Both the position numbers and the translations under genes were made by a program. From positions 56,619,378-56,683,377 of the forward strand of contig NC_057926.1 in the NCBI RefSeq assembly GCF_018873765.1: DNA of 64,000 bases, read 5' to 3'. This document shows, one piece after another, positions 11,701-20,785 of this stretch. The DNA comes from Telopea speciosissima. Its lineage: Eukaryota > Streptophyta > Magnoliopsida > Proteales > Proteaceae. Under the pieces are notes generated by a model. The model made no database searches. It saw only the letters and a list, made by a program, of their open reading frames with translations, and was not told the origin of the DNA. Within the stretch, counting starts at the first letter, position 1; each line of letters starts with the position of its first letter.

Positions 11701-14700
11701 TAGTAGATTCGAGTCTTCAATAATGAAAGAAATTCGATCTCCAATAGTAGGGCACTCAGTCTCAATAATAGGGCAGCAGTAGTCCACATAAAGGCAACAG
11801 TAACATGTCAACTAGTCATGCTTACAGAAGCCAATCAATAGAACCAGCAAATATAAGATAATCACTCAGTAGATCCAATAGATAGTTGAAGCAGCCAGCC
11901 ACATAAGAACAAGGAAAATAGGTTGATAATTGGAAAAATCGAGCCATAAGAATGAACCTGAATTGTTTCCAAAAATAACTGATGAATGATGCTGAAATAT
12001 GGGTTGAATACTCCTCTTATATGTATAAGACTCTCCTCAAAATATGAACTTGATAGGAAAACCCTAACCCTAAAATCGATTGTTGTTAGGGTTTTAGAAA
12101 ACCCTGAAATTGAGATCGATTTAGGGAAAGGGGGCTGTAATTGCTGATGTAGACATGTAATAGATGCTGACCAAGGCTGCTAAAATGGAACCTCCAAGGT
12201 GAACAATCAATCTCCAGTAAGAGTGAGACCTGATCTTCAAAGGGGAGAGACTCCAAAAAATCGCAGAAGTAGAGCAGGACAGCATTACAGCACTACACCA
12301 GCATAAAGGATCTTCTTCAAGCCTTGAACTGATGAAGGAGAGTTCTCTTTTAATGTTAGAACCATCTCCAAAGCACTTGAACAGCAGTAAACATCCCTAG
12401 CCCAAATTGATTTTTATCAGGGTTTTGGAAAACCCTAAAAAGAAGAAATCAATTGGGGTAGGGGTCTTCAAAAAAACTTGGTAGGTGCAATATTGAGGTC
12501 GATTGGTCCTCGAAGTGGGAGTAATCAGCCCTCCAAAAATTAGCAAAAACTGAAACCTGAAAGTCAGAGTTTTTGGCAGGTAACCAAATTAGCAGGTTAA
12601 GGAATTTTTGTTGTAGAAACAAATCCAGCCATCAGAAAGGGTCCAAACTTAGATCGAGTAGGGCTTGTAGTAATAGGGAATCACCCCCAAAAGATCAGCT
12701 GCATCTGAAAAAGGAAACACCAAAATCGATTGGAGTCAGGGTTTTGAAAAACCCTGACAAGTTGAGATCGATTAGGGTATGGTGGCTGGAATTAATTAAA
12801 GCTTGGAGAAAAAGGAAATAGGGAACGAGGATAATGGAATAGGATAGAAAGGGGCTGGAGAAGGATGCATAGGGAGCTCCAATGGTGGAAGGTCAGCCTT
12901 CAATAGTAATAGGAAGTCGATCTCCAAAAAATTCTAGAACACCCCAAATCGCAAAGATGATTCCAGCAGTATTTTACTATAAAAAAATAGATAGAATGGA
13001 GGAGGGCAGCAACTAAATCATTGGTCAGGGATTTTACCTCATTAGTGCTGCCCCCTTACAAGGAGAAGAAGAAGAAAACCAGAGAAAGAGAAGCCGAGAG
13101 AGAGAGAGAGAGAGAGAAGGAGAGGTCGATTGGAGAGATGGAGTAGGGTTTTTTCTCTTTTTCTAACCGAGATCAGACCAGCTCTGATACCATGCTGGCA
13201 GAATCGTGGGCTAGAGGGAGAGAATGAGAGAATAATAACTTGTATTCAGTGATAGGCAAGTCCCTCTATTTATAATAGAAAGGAACATTACAAAGGGACT
13301 GAACTAGGCGTTGTGGGACTAAAACCCACACAGCCAACCATAGACATAATTACCCCTAACTAGCTGACTCTATAAGAGCAGCCACTTAAACCTAATAACA
13401 TAGGAATAAAACTACCCCAAAAGGACCAGAATACCCCCATGGTATTCTGGATTACATATTCCAACAATCATCCTATAGGATTCATAGTTGTCACAGTGTT
13501 TAGGTGACCCAAGGCGACAGAGGGGGCCTGGAAAAGAAAAGGTTGTAGTCTGTACATGAAAAGGGAAGAGTATTCATTGAGGAAAGGGAAAATATCATCC
13601 CCCTCCCCTCTAAGTTTGCCTAATATCAATCCAGTACCCAAGTTTTGAAAAATATCTTCCCCCTCCCCTACTTTATAAAGTTACTATCAACCGTACCCTA
13701 AGTATGTAACGCTGTTAAAAAAACATGTGTAAAGACAAAATTACCCTTTTTAATATCTATTGAAAGCATATGTCTTTCTCTCTTGCTTATGAAAAGACTA
13801 TATTACCCTTTTATGTAGAGTTAAAAGGCAAAAGCCTTTCATTTTTGAAATACGATTTGATGTGATAAACCAAGACCGACCACTTAGTTGGACCGAAACC
13901 AACCAAACCAGAAAACAAAACAAAACAAAACAAAACCCTAAGTTTTGAAAAATATCTTCCTCTCGTCTTCTTGATTAGAGCTTTCTCCTCTGGTTTTATT
14001 GTCAAGGGAAAAAGTAAAACCACCCCTATGTTTTATCCCCTGTTTAGAAGATTTCTTTTCTTCCCTTTTTGTATTGACTCCCATCGTCTTCTTCCTCTCA
14101 TATTCGAGCTTCGTTCTCTGCAAATCGTTAAATGGGTCTTCTTCCTCTCGCCTCCGAACCGTGAATCTCAAGCTTCCTTCTCTGCAAATCGTGAAAACAT
14201 AGGGGGTACTGGTTTTACTTCAGCAACAAAGGTTTCCCTCAGACAATAAAACCAAAGGAGAAAGCTCTAATCAAGAGGGCTAAGGAAAAAGGGAAAAAAA
14301 TAAAAGTAATGGAGACAATGCAACTCCGTATACTAACGAAACTGTTTAAAAGAAAAAACAAAAAACCCAAATCATATTCCTTCAAATGGTGAAGACGATT
14401 AAACTATTCATTACCAGGCTGATGATATCCTTCGTGCTTTGGCAACAACTGCTATAATAGATGGACCAAGAGTATAAGACTCAAAATGGTGAGGTGAACT
14501 GACACTGGCACTACCACAACCATGATGGAAGATACACTGAGAGACCTTTAAAGTCCTGGCCATCATTTGTTTCAGAAATTTAATAATCCTTTGCACCTAC
14601 TTGGTTGTTTCCTCCACATCTGATCTGGGTTTTACAGCGGTTATTAGTGTTAGGGAGTTTGTTCAACACCAATTCGAGAAGCATTTCAAAATCTTTCGAG

Positions 14701-17700
14701 TTGATGGGGGGAGTACATTGTTTATGTAGTGAAGTCTAGAATCCAACCCCAGATGTCTAACCCCTGCATGCTCAACAGCATGGGGTGGCCAAGAACAAAA
14801 GAAAGAACCTCTTTGGTTCTTCTTAGTTTGGACGAAAGTATTCACCGGTGCTGCCTCTGCTGCTCCTGTCTTGTGCAATTTGAGCATAAGAGAAAATTAA
14901 GAAAAAGGAAACAAGGAGCTTCACATGGACGAAAGTATTCCCCACTGCTACAACCTCAATTCGAACTCATCTTCTTCTTCTTCGATCTTCCTCCATCCCT
15001 CTTCTTCTTCTTCGAAAAATCGCTGGAATTCAGAATACTGGGTTTCAGAAAGTAAAGAGGATGATGGCTCTAGTTTTAGTTAAAACCGAGCTGGACCATG
15101 ACCGGTTTTGGTTTGAGCGATCGGTCCGTTTGGTTTGCAAGACTTTCGACAGCTTTTAACTCAAACTTTTCTAGTTTTTCAAAATCAGCCATTGGATTAA
15201 CTGTTTTACACGTGTCAGAATCCTGCAAAAAGGGGATTTTGGGCTTGGAGGGGTAAAAATGAAATTAAAATAAATTAAGGGTAATTTGGGGTTTTAGATA
15301 AAGTGAACCTGTCCACGTCATCAATTAATGGTAGTTTTTAACGGTTAGGGTACGGTTGATAGTAACTTTATAAGGTAGAGGAGGGGGAAGATATTTTTCA
15401 AAACTTGGGTACTGGATTGATATCAGGCAAACTTAGAGGGGAGGGGGATGATATTTTCCCTTGAGGAAAATATATATACCTACAGATCTATGATTTGTTC
15501 TAAAATAACCTCAAGCCATTTTCTTTTCTTTTTTCAAATCTTTCAAATTGCAGCCTCTAAAACCTTCAAAAAGATGGTCCATTTGATCACAGATCAACCC
15601 CTGCACATCCCCCTGACAGACCCTCAGACTCTGATGGTCCATTTGATCACAGATCAACCCATGCACATGCCCCTGACAGACCCTCAGACTCTTGAAAGAT
15701 CCTTTGCCAACCTTTTAAGGCTCCAACAGATGGCAAAAGGTAGGACTTTCCAAAGAATTTTCCCTCTTCCTTAATAAATTAGCTCCTGATAACAGAATTA
15801 TCTCTACCAAACATGCCTCATCTCTTTCAAAGTACACAAATATTCAACCAAAAACTGGACAAACACTCGGAAAAGAATGGCAAAGTTAATAAATTCCTCC
15901 TGCTGCAGAAAAGTATCTAGTTGAAAAATCCGAAAGTGAAAAGTCAGTTATGTTGTACTCAGAAAAAATAAAAGATATCCTGCATGGGTGCAAGTGTCTC
16001 AACAGTATTGTATCTTTGACAAAGGAAGCAGTGTAAAAAAAATGTTTACATACCTCCGAAGAACAAGCATCAATAAAAAAGCCAACTATTGGTGAGAATT
16101 CATTGCCATCCCTGCATAAGATACAATCTTTTATTAGATGGCAATGGCATAACCCTACTTTGACATCCATGAGATAGACAAGCCATTGACAGCAAAAAAT
16201 AAAAAGGGGGGAATTAAAAAGAGAAGGGGGGAAAAAGGAAAGAAGTCTTCACAGAACCACCAAACCATTATATAAAAGTAATAACATAAGGTTTCAATAT
16301 GCAATGACATCATATTTAACATAAGAAGAGGAAGAAAGACAGTTTTCTAGGCAAAAGAATGAGGATAATCCACTATAAGATTGACATTAAAAACTGCAGT
16401 TAAATCAACATCCCGGTGATAAGCTGAGTATCTCCTCCTGGAAAATTTTTCCTTGCAACAAAATGTTATTTATAACACCCTGGTCCTGCCACTATGCTAT
16501 TATTTACAGCTTTTTAACCTCAGAAATCTCTATAACTTTTTTTATAGAGATTTTCTATATAGTAGCAAGTATGATTCTTGATCCTTCCTTTTACGTCTCT
16601 TCTCGGCTGGAACCATAAATGGGTTGTCTCCTCTAGGGATGAGGGTAGGCACAGCCCAGGCTTGTGTGGTGTTGGTTGTCGTACACGACCTCATAAGAAA
16701 AGAATGAAAAAACGATCTGTCGGAACTCGGAAGTACCAAATAGAAAGAAACATAAGACTCAAGTTGATGCTTTTGGCCTTGTTAAGGTAAATACTTATAC
16801 ATATGAAGAGTTCTATCTAACAAAGAGGCAATTTTTAAGCTGCTTGAAAATTGAGAGAACCAAAATCAGCTAATGACAGAATCACAAAATTCTACAAGAT
16901 GGTAAAGCACAAAGACTGAAATAATTGGAACTCTACCAATAGTAAGCAAATACGATTAAAATAAAACCATGTATAACAATAACATTATAAAGGAATGATG
17001 CAATCTGTTTTCCTCTTAATAAAATTTGTTACCTTGAAAAAGGTTCACATTATCCTTAATAACAAACATGTATCATTCCTGGGAAAAGGATAGAAGGTCG
17101 ATGTCTGTTCACAGACAACAACAACAACAACAACTCAGCCTTATCCCAACCAAATGGGGTCAGCTACATGGATCCTTTCAAAACAAAGTAGGGGAAAACT
17201 GAGATCCATACGAAGAAAGAAGAATGAAGAATAGAAATGAAGAAATAAGACAAGAAAAGTGAGAGATGGAAAATGAAAGTAAGAGGAAAGAGGATAGCCC
17301 AGGAAATCAGGAAAATCTCAGCTACATGGTGTCAACGACATGGATCCTTGCCCTCAAATAGGCTCTATCTGAGATTTTGAGGTCAAACTTGGCACAAGAC
17401 CAAGGCTATGCATGTCATTCTTCATAACCTCACCTATGGTCATTTTAGGCTTGCCCCTAGCTCTTTTAGCTCCTTCAATCGAAATCAAATCACTCCTCCT
17501 TAATGGGGCATCCCTAGGCCTCCGCTGCACATGGCCAAACCACCTCAGACGACATTCTCGAAGCTTGTCGCTGATCGGGGCGACCACCACATCAACTCTA
17601 ATACGTTCAATTATTACTATATATTTCTACAGGCTAAAGACAATAATCCAATAGCAACAACAACAAACAAACAGCAAACTTAGCCATATCCCAACTTAAT

Positions 17701-18292
17701 GGGGTCGGCTACATGGATCCAAACAAAACAGAGTTCTAACCAAAAAAGGGAAACAAAGATGGGAAAAGACGGATGGGGAAAGAGATGGAAAATTTAAAAA
17801 AAAAAAAGAAAAAAAAAAGACATATAAGATAGTAAGAGGAAAGAGGCACAGCCCAGTACGTCAAGAGATTCTTAGCTAAATGGGTTTTGTGACATGAATC
17901 TTTGCCCTCCAATAGGCTCTGTGTGAGGTCATACTTGGTACAAGACCTAGACTTTGCATGTCCTTCCTCACCACAATATTCGAATAGCATTCTACTGTTT
18001 TAGCCTTGCACCTTTATCAATTCTTTATAAGTTCATGATGCTCAGCATCGAAAATGAGGAAGCAAGAGCTGCTGTTATGTAAGTACAATACAAATTGTCA
18101 GTAATCAAATGCACATACAAGCACATGAATGGAACAGCTTTCTGCTTATTGCGATCAAATAACTCCACAGAGACAAACCTTGAAAGAAAGATAAATGAAT
18201 CAAACTAACCTGTTCGAGGAACTATAATATACAAAATGAGGTCCAGGAGGGATCATCTTTATACCCTTAAAGACAGGCCCCACAGAGGACAT
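5529..18292 (-). CDS. AAR2: AAR2 splicing factor gene, five recognised exons (partial)
   Basis: AAR2 escorts Prp8 during assembly of the U5 snRNP and so supports pre-mRNA splicing. Five exons on the minus strand join in one frame with GT-AG borders: 18210-18292, 16054-16111, 8209-8268, 6225-6354 and 5529-5752 (555 bp, 185 codons). Motifs in order match plant AAR2: GPVFKGIKMIPPG, NEFSPIVGFFIDA, KWHQQEERLVKLSEDE, LGPYDLDHYGDWKRISNYIT, PLGGEITV and SGQELTSLN. The N-terminal exon expected to carry the LLLLDVPQ-type start and the C-terminal all-helical exons were not found. Introns of about 2.1, 7.8, 1.9 and 0.5 kb hold RTE LINE tails, a complete LTR element and a MULE. No stop or frameshift was seen in the exons, so they may be functional if the missing exons lie outside the window. 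Confidence 0.85.
6225..6354 (-). CDS. AAR2: AAR2 exon (LGPYDL motif)
   Basis: A 130-bp exon from ...CTAATAG|GAAGAG to AATCG|GTATCT. It encodes EERYSAAVKKLEFD followed by LGPYDLDHYGDWKRISNYIT, the most conserved AAR2 N-domain stretch (LGPY...W..LS.YIT). Confidence 0.9.
6738..6956 (-). other. Open frame inside an AAR2 intron, unassigned
   Basis: A 72-aa frame (MLEQILANKSNIYIDMQYLP...) lies within the intron between the 6.2- and 8.2-kb exons. No splice sites or family support were seen. It may be a transposon scrap or chance. Confidence 0.15.
8209..8268 (-). CDS. AAR2: AAR2 exon (60 bp)
   Basis: An exact 20-codon exon, AACAG|GTAATT...GACGAG|GTCTGT, encoding VIVCKWHQQEERLVKLSEDE. It joins FIDACSSE upstream and EERYSAAV downstream without disturbing the frame. 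Confidence 0.88.
8511..8703. repeat. Imperfect tandem duplication, about 105 bp x 2
   Basis: Two neighbouring copies each have a CT-rich run, a GGTTGGGG-rich run, GGGCACCATCTTAG, CAGAAAGTGACA and ATATGCATATC. It lies in an AAR2 intron just upstream of the 60-bp exon. Confidence 0.75.
8818..9348 (-). mobile_element. RTE-type LINE, 5'-truncated 3' end
   Basis: On the minus strand the frame reads FYRTVIRPPMMYGVECWAVK, then SVAEMRMLRWMSGKTRKDK and RADLRVAPI, and continues in another phase with FEHVQWRP- and KRARGRIKMTLGEV-like segments. This is the typical C-terminal part of plant RTE reverse transcriptases. The 3' end has the plant RTE tail (GGACCCCATTTAGTTGGGAT) and a TTG microsatellite at 8818-8836. 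Frameshifts show it is dead. It lies in an AAR2 intron in the gene's own orientation. Confidence 0.85.
10032..10150. repeat. Small fold-back (MITE-like)
   Basis: The arms ATATGACTGTCAATCC (about 10046) and GGATTGACAGTCATAT (about 10121) are exact inverted repeats about 60 bp apart. Flanking bases extend the symmetry weakly. No clear target duplication was seen. Confidence 0.5.
10196..10468 (-). repeat. 3' LTR of the 10196-13466 element
   Basis: Begins TGTTGGCAAATCGTGG and ends ATTCCAACA on the plus strand. It differs from the partner LTR at only about a dozen positions. Confidence 0.92.
12072..12122. repeat. Fold-back motif 1 inside the LTR element
   Basis: AATCGATT-type outer arms flank AGGGTTTT...AAAACCCT. 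The same nested palindrome occurs at 12405-12455 and 12722-12773. Confidence 0.7.
12405..12455. repeat. Fold-back motif 2 inside the LTR element
   Basis: CAGGGTTTTGGAAAACCCT is flanked by AATTGATT and AATCAATT. It is a diverged copy of the motif at 12072 and 12722. Confidence 0.7.
12722..12773. repeat. Fold-back motif 3 inside the LTR element
   Basis: TCAGGGTTTTGAAAAACCCT is flanked by AAATCGATT and AGATCGATT. It is the third copy of the nested palindrome. Confidence 0.7.
13097..13123. repeat. (GA)n microsatellite
   Basis: About 13 GA units lie in the leader region of the LTR element, near its primer site. Confidence 0.9.
13181..13192 (-). other. Primer binding site of the 10196-13466 element
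   Basis: The minus strand reads TGGTATCAGAGC immediately next to the LTR at 13193. Confidence 0.92.
13193..13466 (-). repeat. 5' LTR of the 10196-13466 element
   Basis: Partner of 10196-10468. It ends CCAACA, followed by the target duplication ATCAT. Confidence 0.92.
13480..13545. repeat. Truncated end of an AAGGCG-type fold-back element
   Basis: CATAGTTGTCACAGTG followed by CCCAAGGCGACAG resembles the terminus of the element at 25527. Only this end is present. Confidence 0.4.
13586..13705. repeat. Left terminal inverted repeat of the MULE
   Basis: Contains ATCAATCCAGTACCCAAG, ATATCTTCCCCCTCCCC and ACTATCAACCGTACCCTAA. All are found inverted at 15340-15460. Confidence 0.9.
15340..15460. 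repeat. Right terminal inverted repeat of the MULE
   Basis: The inverted partner of 13586-13705, with only a few differences. Confidence 0.9.
15574..15693. repeat. Two tandem 60-bp units, in frame
   Basis: The units at 15574-15633 and 15634-15693 differ at only a few bases. On the plus strand each encodes a 20-residue unit of the form MVHLITDQP.H.PLTDPQTL inside a 108-aa frame (15448-15774). No gene was recognised. The duplication sits in an AAR2 intron just outside the MULE. Confidence 0.85.
16054..16111 (-). CDS. AAR2: AAR2 exon (58 bp)
   Basis: TGCAG|GGATGG to TCGGAG|GTATGT. With the split Arg codon from the upstream exon it encodes R-DGNEFSPIVGFFIDACSSE, the FSP.IGFFIDA block of plant AAR2. 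The next exon continues with VIV. Confidence 0.9.
17117..17620 (-). mobile_element. RTE-type LINE tail
   Basis: Minus-strand frame with VAPISDKLRECRLRWFGHVQ, RRPRDAPLRR and KRARGKPKMTIGEV. This is the C terminus of a plant RTE reverse transcriptase. The 3' tail has CCCATTTGGTTGGGATAAGG and a TTG repeat at 17117-17134. It is 5'-truncated, in an AAR2 intron. Confidence 0.85.
17655..17990 (-). mobile_element. Second RTE LINE tail, adjacent
   Basis: It carries the same tail as the 17117 copy (CCCATTAAGTTGGGATATGG with a TTG repeat at 17655). Upstream it has CACAGAGCCTATTGGAGGGC and a degraded coding end. Two RTE tails therefore lie head-to-tail in the same orientation. Confidence 0.75.
18210..18292 (-). 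CDS. AAR2: AAR2 exon (most 5' recognised)
   Basis: CTTGCAG|ATGTCC to GAACAG|GTTAGT. It encodes MSSVGPVFKGIKMIPPG, PHFVYYSSSN and the first two bases of the Arg codon. The Met here is likely internal, because family members have about 30 residues before this block. The expected upstream exon was not found. Confidence 0.88.
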
Positions 18293-18528
18293 CTGCAAGA
18301 AAGATAAAAGAATAGTGTAGCTTTCCAAAATTGGTTTAACTTATTGCAAACATGGAAGAAATAGGAAAAGTATTTCAAAGTAACCATGGGTAAAATTGCA
18401 GATCCAATAGAAACAGCTTTTCTTTTTACATATCAAGGCTCTTTAGTGAAGAGGATAAAAGGAGAGACCAGTACAAGAATGTTTCCAACCCAAAAATACA
18501 AAAAAGAGAAAATTCAGAAAACTAACAG

Positions 18529-18636
18529 GATTGGCAGACACCTATATACAATCCCTTGTGACCACTTGTAAATTCTGAAAACAACATAATAGGATTGGCG
18601 GACACATATACATTATCCCTTGTAACCACTTGTTCG
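18529..18636. repeat. Tandem duplication, about 62 bp x 2 (second partial)
   Basis: AGGATTGGC.GACAC.TATA and TCCCTTGT.ACCACTTGT recur in both copies. It lies just beyond the first recognised AAR2 exon. Confidence 0.75.
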
Positions 18637-18669
18637 ACTATCTCAGGCAAGTTATGCTCTCTATTTATA

Positions 18670-19501
18670 TGTAACAGCCCTTAGAGGCTCCCGACAATTT
18701 TTAGTAGATGAATGAAATTGCTTTTAAGCACAGAAATTCTCCTTGTCAAGTAAAATAACAATGAAGGGCTGAAGGAGCCTGGCTGAGAGAGCCTAATCCA
18801 CCTATCCCCTACCTTCTATTTTCTTCTCTCCTCTATCTACTCTTCCTTTCCATCAATTTCTTTGTGCTGCTGAGTTACTGTGGTTACTACAACCACTGAG
18901 AAGAACATCCAAAGGCTGCTGCTGCTGTTCCAGTGTTGTTGCTGCTACTGTTCATCACCCAGGAGGATCGAAGCACACTTTGTTGGCTTGTTCCTGTCCT
19001 GCTGCCAGCTACAATCGAACTTGATTTGCCTAGACTGAGCTCTGTTTCCAGCAGGGTTTTGAAGATTGAATCACATCCACAAGGAGTCCACTCGATCTCA
19101 GTTTGAGCCCTTGTGGCTGGCTGGATTGCTCTACAGCCTCAACCATCTAATCTCATCACCAACTCAGATCTCCTCTGCTGTTCATCAGATCTGACTCAAA
19201 ATTGCAGCAAAGCCTCCTCTCCAAAGGTCCCACACTCGATCCAAGTTAGAGCCCAAGCTGGTGGCTGGTTTGGCCTGTAGAGTTTAACCTGCTAATTTCG
19301 GTGTTGCTTCCAGATCTTCCAACTCCACCATCGGAATTGAATGCAACTTCCAGCATGCTTCCCTCCATACAAGCTTTCCTTCGATCCAAGTTCGGTTTCA
19401 TTCCCATGGCTGGTTTGGTTTGAAGCCCTAACTTTCTAATTCTGCCCTTGTTTCTAATTTTGGTTTTGTGGGTTATTTGGAACTAGTATTCCAGTCTTAC
19501 A
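18670..19501 (+). repeat. Putative 5' LTR of the gag-only element
   Basis: TG...CA ends and a primer site 5 bp downstream support this. The left border is inferred, because no second LTR copy is available for comparison. Confidence 0.5.
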
Positions 19502-19506
19502 TTATT

Positions 19507-19518
19507 TGGTATCAGAGC
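19507..19518 (+). other. Primer binding site (tRNA-iMet type)
   Basis: TGGTATCAGAGC, followed by a gag reading frame about 12 bp downstream. Confidence 0.9.
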
Positions 19519-19530
19519 CTATCACCACCT

Positions 19531-19896
19531 ATGGTTGATGTTAATAAAAGGAAAATGAGGTCCAAAGTTCCTTCTTTTGCTGGGCAGAGGGATCTAGTCT
19601 TTTTCTTTGATTGGTTGGATTCTCTAGCAGAATATTTTGACTGGTACAACCCGACAGAGGAGCGGAAGCTTAGGTTTGTTTACTCCTGATTGACTGGTCG
19701 TGCTAGACAATGGTGGAAAGTCCATGAAGAGAGACTCAAAGCTAGAAGATGTGAACCTAGGATTTGGGAAGAGATGAAGTACGAGTTGAAGAACAAGTAC
19801 CTACAGGAACATATGCGCAAAAATCTCTCCCTTCCACAAGATTACCACCAAGGCACCAACAGACACTTACACTCGAAGAGAGCACGAAGCAACTAA
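19531..19896 (+). pseudogene. Ty3-type Gag domain, broken
   Basis: The frame starts MVDVNKRKMRSKVPSFAGQR and continues DWLDSLAEYFDWYN and ERKLRFVY, then a TGA at 19687-19689. It carries on as LTGRARQWWKVHEERLKAR and WEEMKYELKNKYL. The W..Y...W....L..Y motif is the retrotransposon Gag (capsid) core. After about 19800 the gag signal passes into another phase, showing a frameshift. The usual zinc knuckle and polymerase are absent. Confidence 0.8.
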
Positions 19897-20369
19897 TATA
19901 CCAAGTGACCTCTTTTAAGCAAACATTTAAAGCCACATTTGGTCCCCATTGCCCTCCACCTCCAATAGATGCTACCGTGGAAATCGTTGAAGTTTTGAAA
20001 ATGGAAAAACAACAAGAGAAGGCAGACTCAGTGATCACGGACATTGAATCCATTCAGGAGATGTTGGTGTGTGAACCACAGTTCGGAGATGAATGGGCAG
20101 TTAATGCTGCCCTTGAAGGGGAAGAGTGTGAAGACACCCTGAATGATAACAATGACATCTATGAGGTTAATGTTAAAGTTCCAGCAATTTTTGTCGGCAT
20201 GGAAGAGTTAGTCCTCGATGTTTCGAATGTTGAGGTGTACATTGAAGAGTTTGAAGCAGAGAATGTTGAAAACAAAATTGTAGAAGACCCCATGGACGTG
20301 ACTACTGATTTCAAAGTCGAGCACATAGAGTTCGTCATGCCACCTGAATTCTTTGAAGAGAAAGTTTGA
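19764..20369 (+). CDS. Acidic tail ORF of the gag-only element
   Basis: A 201-aa frame overlaps the end of gag in another phase (TYAQKSLPSTRLPP continues the gag sequence), then turns acidic. It ends EHIEFVMPPEFFEEKV. The acidic ORF at 1362-1967 has the same EHIEFVM...FFEE signature and a similar composition. Function unknown. Confidence 0.6.
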   Translation: MGRDEVRVEEQVPTGTYAQKSLPSTRLPPRHQQTLTLEESTKQLIYQVTSFKQTFKATFGPHCPPPPIDATVEIVEVLKMEKQQEKADSVITDIESIQEMLVCEPQFGDEWAVNAALEGEECEDTLNDNNDIYEVNVKVPAIFVGMEELVLDVSNVEVYIEEFEAENVENKIVEDPMDVTTDFKVEHIEFVMPPEFFEEKV

Positions 20370-20439
20370 CGCCAACTTAAGCAGGATCGATAAAAGGAAC
20401 TATTACCGTATGAGTCTTCATAATCTGCTGACTAGGATG

Positions 20440-20661
20440 ATTGATTGTATATTCATTGTATAGCTTGATTATAGGCCTAGGATAGTTGAGAATAACTTGA
20501 TCTTAGGAATCATGTTGATTGTATATTCATTGTATAGCTTGATCCTAGGACTATGTTGGGTATTTGAATTTTGTATCTCTTGTATATATGAACACCTCCA
20601 TATCAATAGAAGGTAACCTATTCCATTCAAATCCTTGTCTTTAGTATTTCCATATTATACA
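20440..20661 (+). repeat. Probable copia 5' LTR with an internal duplication
   Basis: It ends TTATACA nine bases before the primer site. GATTGTATATTCATTGTATA plus GCTTGAT occurs twice (about 20441 and 20517). The left border is uncertain. Confidence 0.4.
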
Positions 20662-20670
20662 ACTTTAATA

Positions 20671-20681
20671 TGGTATTAGCC
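20671..20681 (+). other. Degenerate primer binding site
   Basis: TGGTATTAGCC resembles TGGTATCAGAGCC with changes and a deletion. Confidence 0.6.
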
Positions 20682-20785
20682 TAACCACGATCTTCCCATT
20701 CCCATTTTCAATTTCCTTTTTCAAATACCCAATTTCCAAAACTTCATTTCCAATATCCACTTTCAATCTTCATTTTCCTCCAACC

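Larger units (their letters stand above)
10196..13466 (-). mobile_element. Non-autonomous LTR retrotransposon with short LTRs, minus strand
   Basis: Nearly identical 273/274-bp LTRs (10196-10468, 13193-13466) run TG...CA and are flanked by the 5-bp duplication ATCAT (10191-10195, 13467-13471). The primer site TGGTATCAGAGC reads on the minus strand at 13181-13192, directly beside the right LTR. The polypurine tract is GAGGGGGAG (minus strand of 10469-10480). The 2.7-kb interior has no gag or pol frame. It contains a second CTCCCCCTCAAG tract at about 10556 and repeated fold-back motifs. The leader and tail look copia-like. It sits in the largest AAR2 intron, and LTR similarity suggests a fairly recent insertion. 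Confidence 0.92.
13586..15460. mobile_element. Mutator-like element (MULE), non-autonomous, possible Pack-MULE
   Basis: Terminal inverted repeats of at least 110 bp begin GGGAAAATATCATCCCCCTC (right arm inverted, ending at 15460). A perfect 9-bp duplication TTGAGGAAA flanks it (13577-13585, 15461-15469), which is the Mutator signature. The 1.6-kb interior has no MURA transposase frame. It contains several modest open frames, for example a minus-strand stretch at 14411-14596 (QRIIKFLKQMMARTLKVSQC), that could be captured host gene pieces. The source gene was not identified. It lies in the large AAR2 intron. Confidence 0.9.
18670..20369 (+). mobile_element. Ty3-type, gag-only LTR element remnant (TR-GAG-like), 3' LTR missing
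   Basis: A candidate 5' LTR (18670-19501, TGTAACAGCCC...TCTTACA) is followed after 5 bp by the primer site TGGTATCAGAGC. The interior holds a broken gag domain and an acidic tail ORF, with no pol. The right end is replaced by the copia element that starts near 20.4 kb. The acidic tail is shared with the element at 156-3605. Confidence 0.7.
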
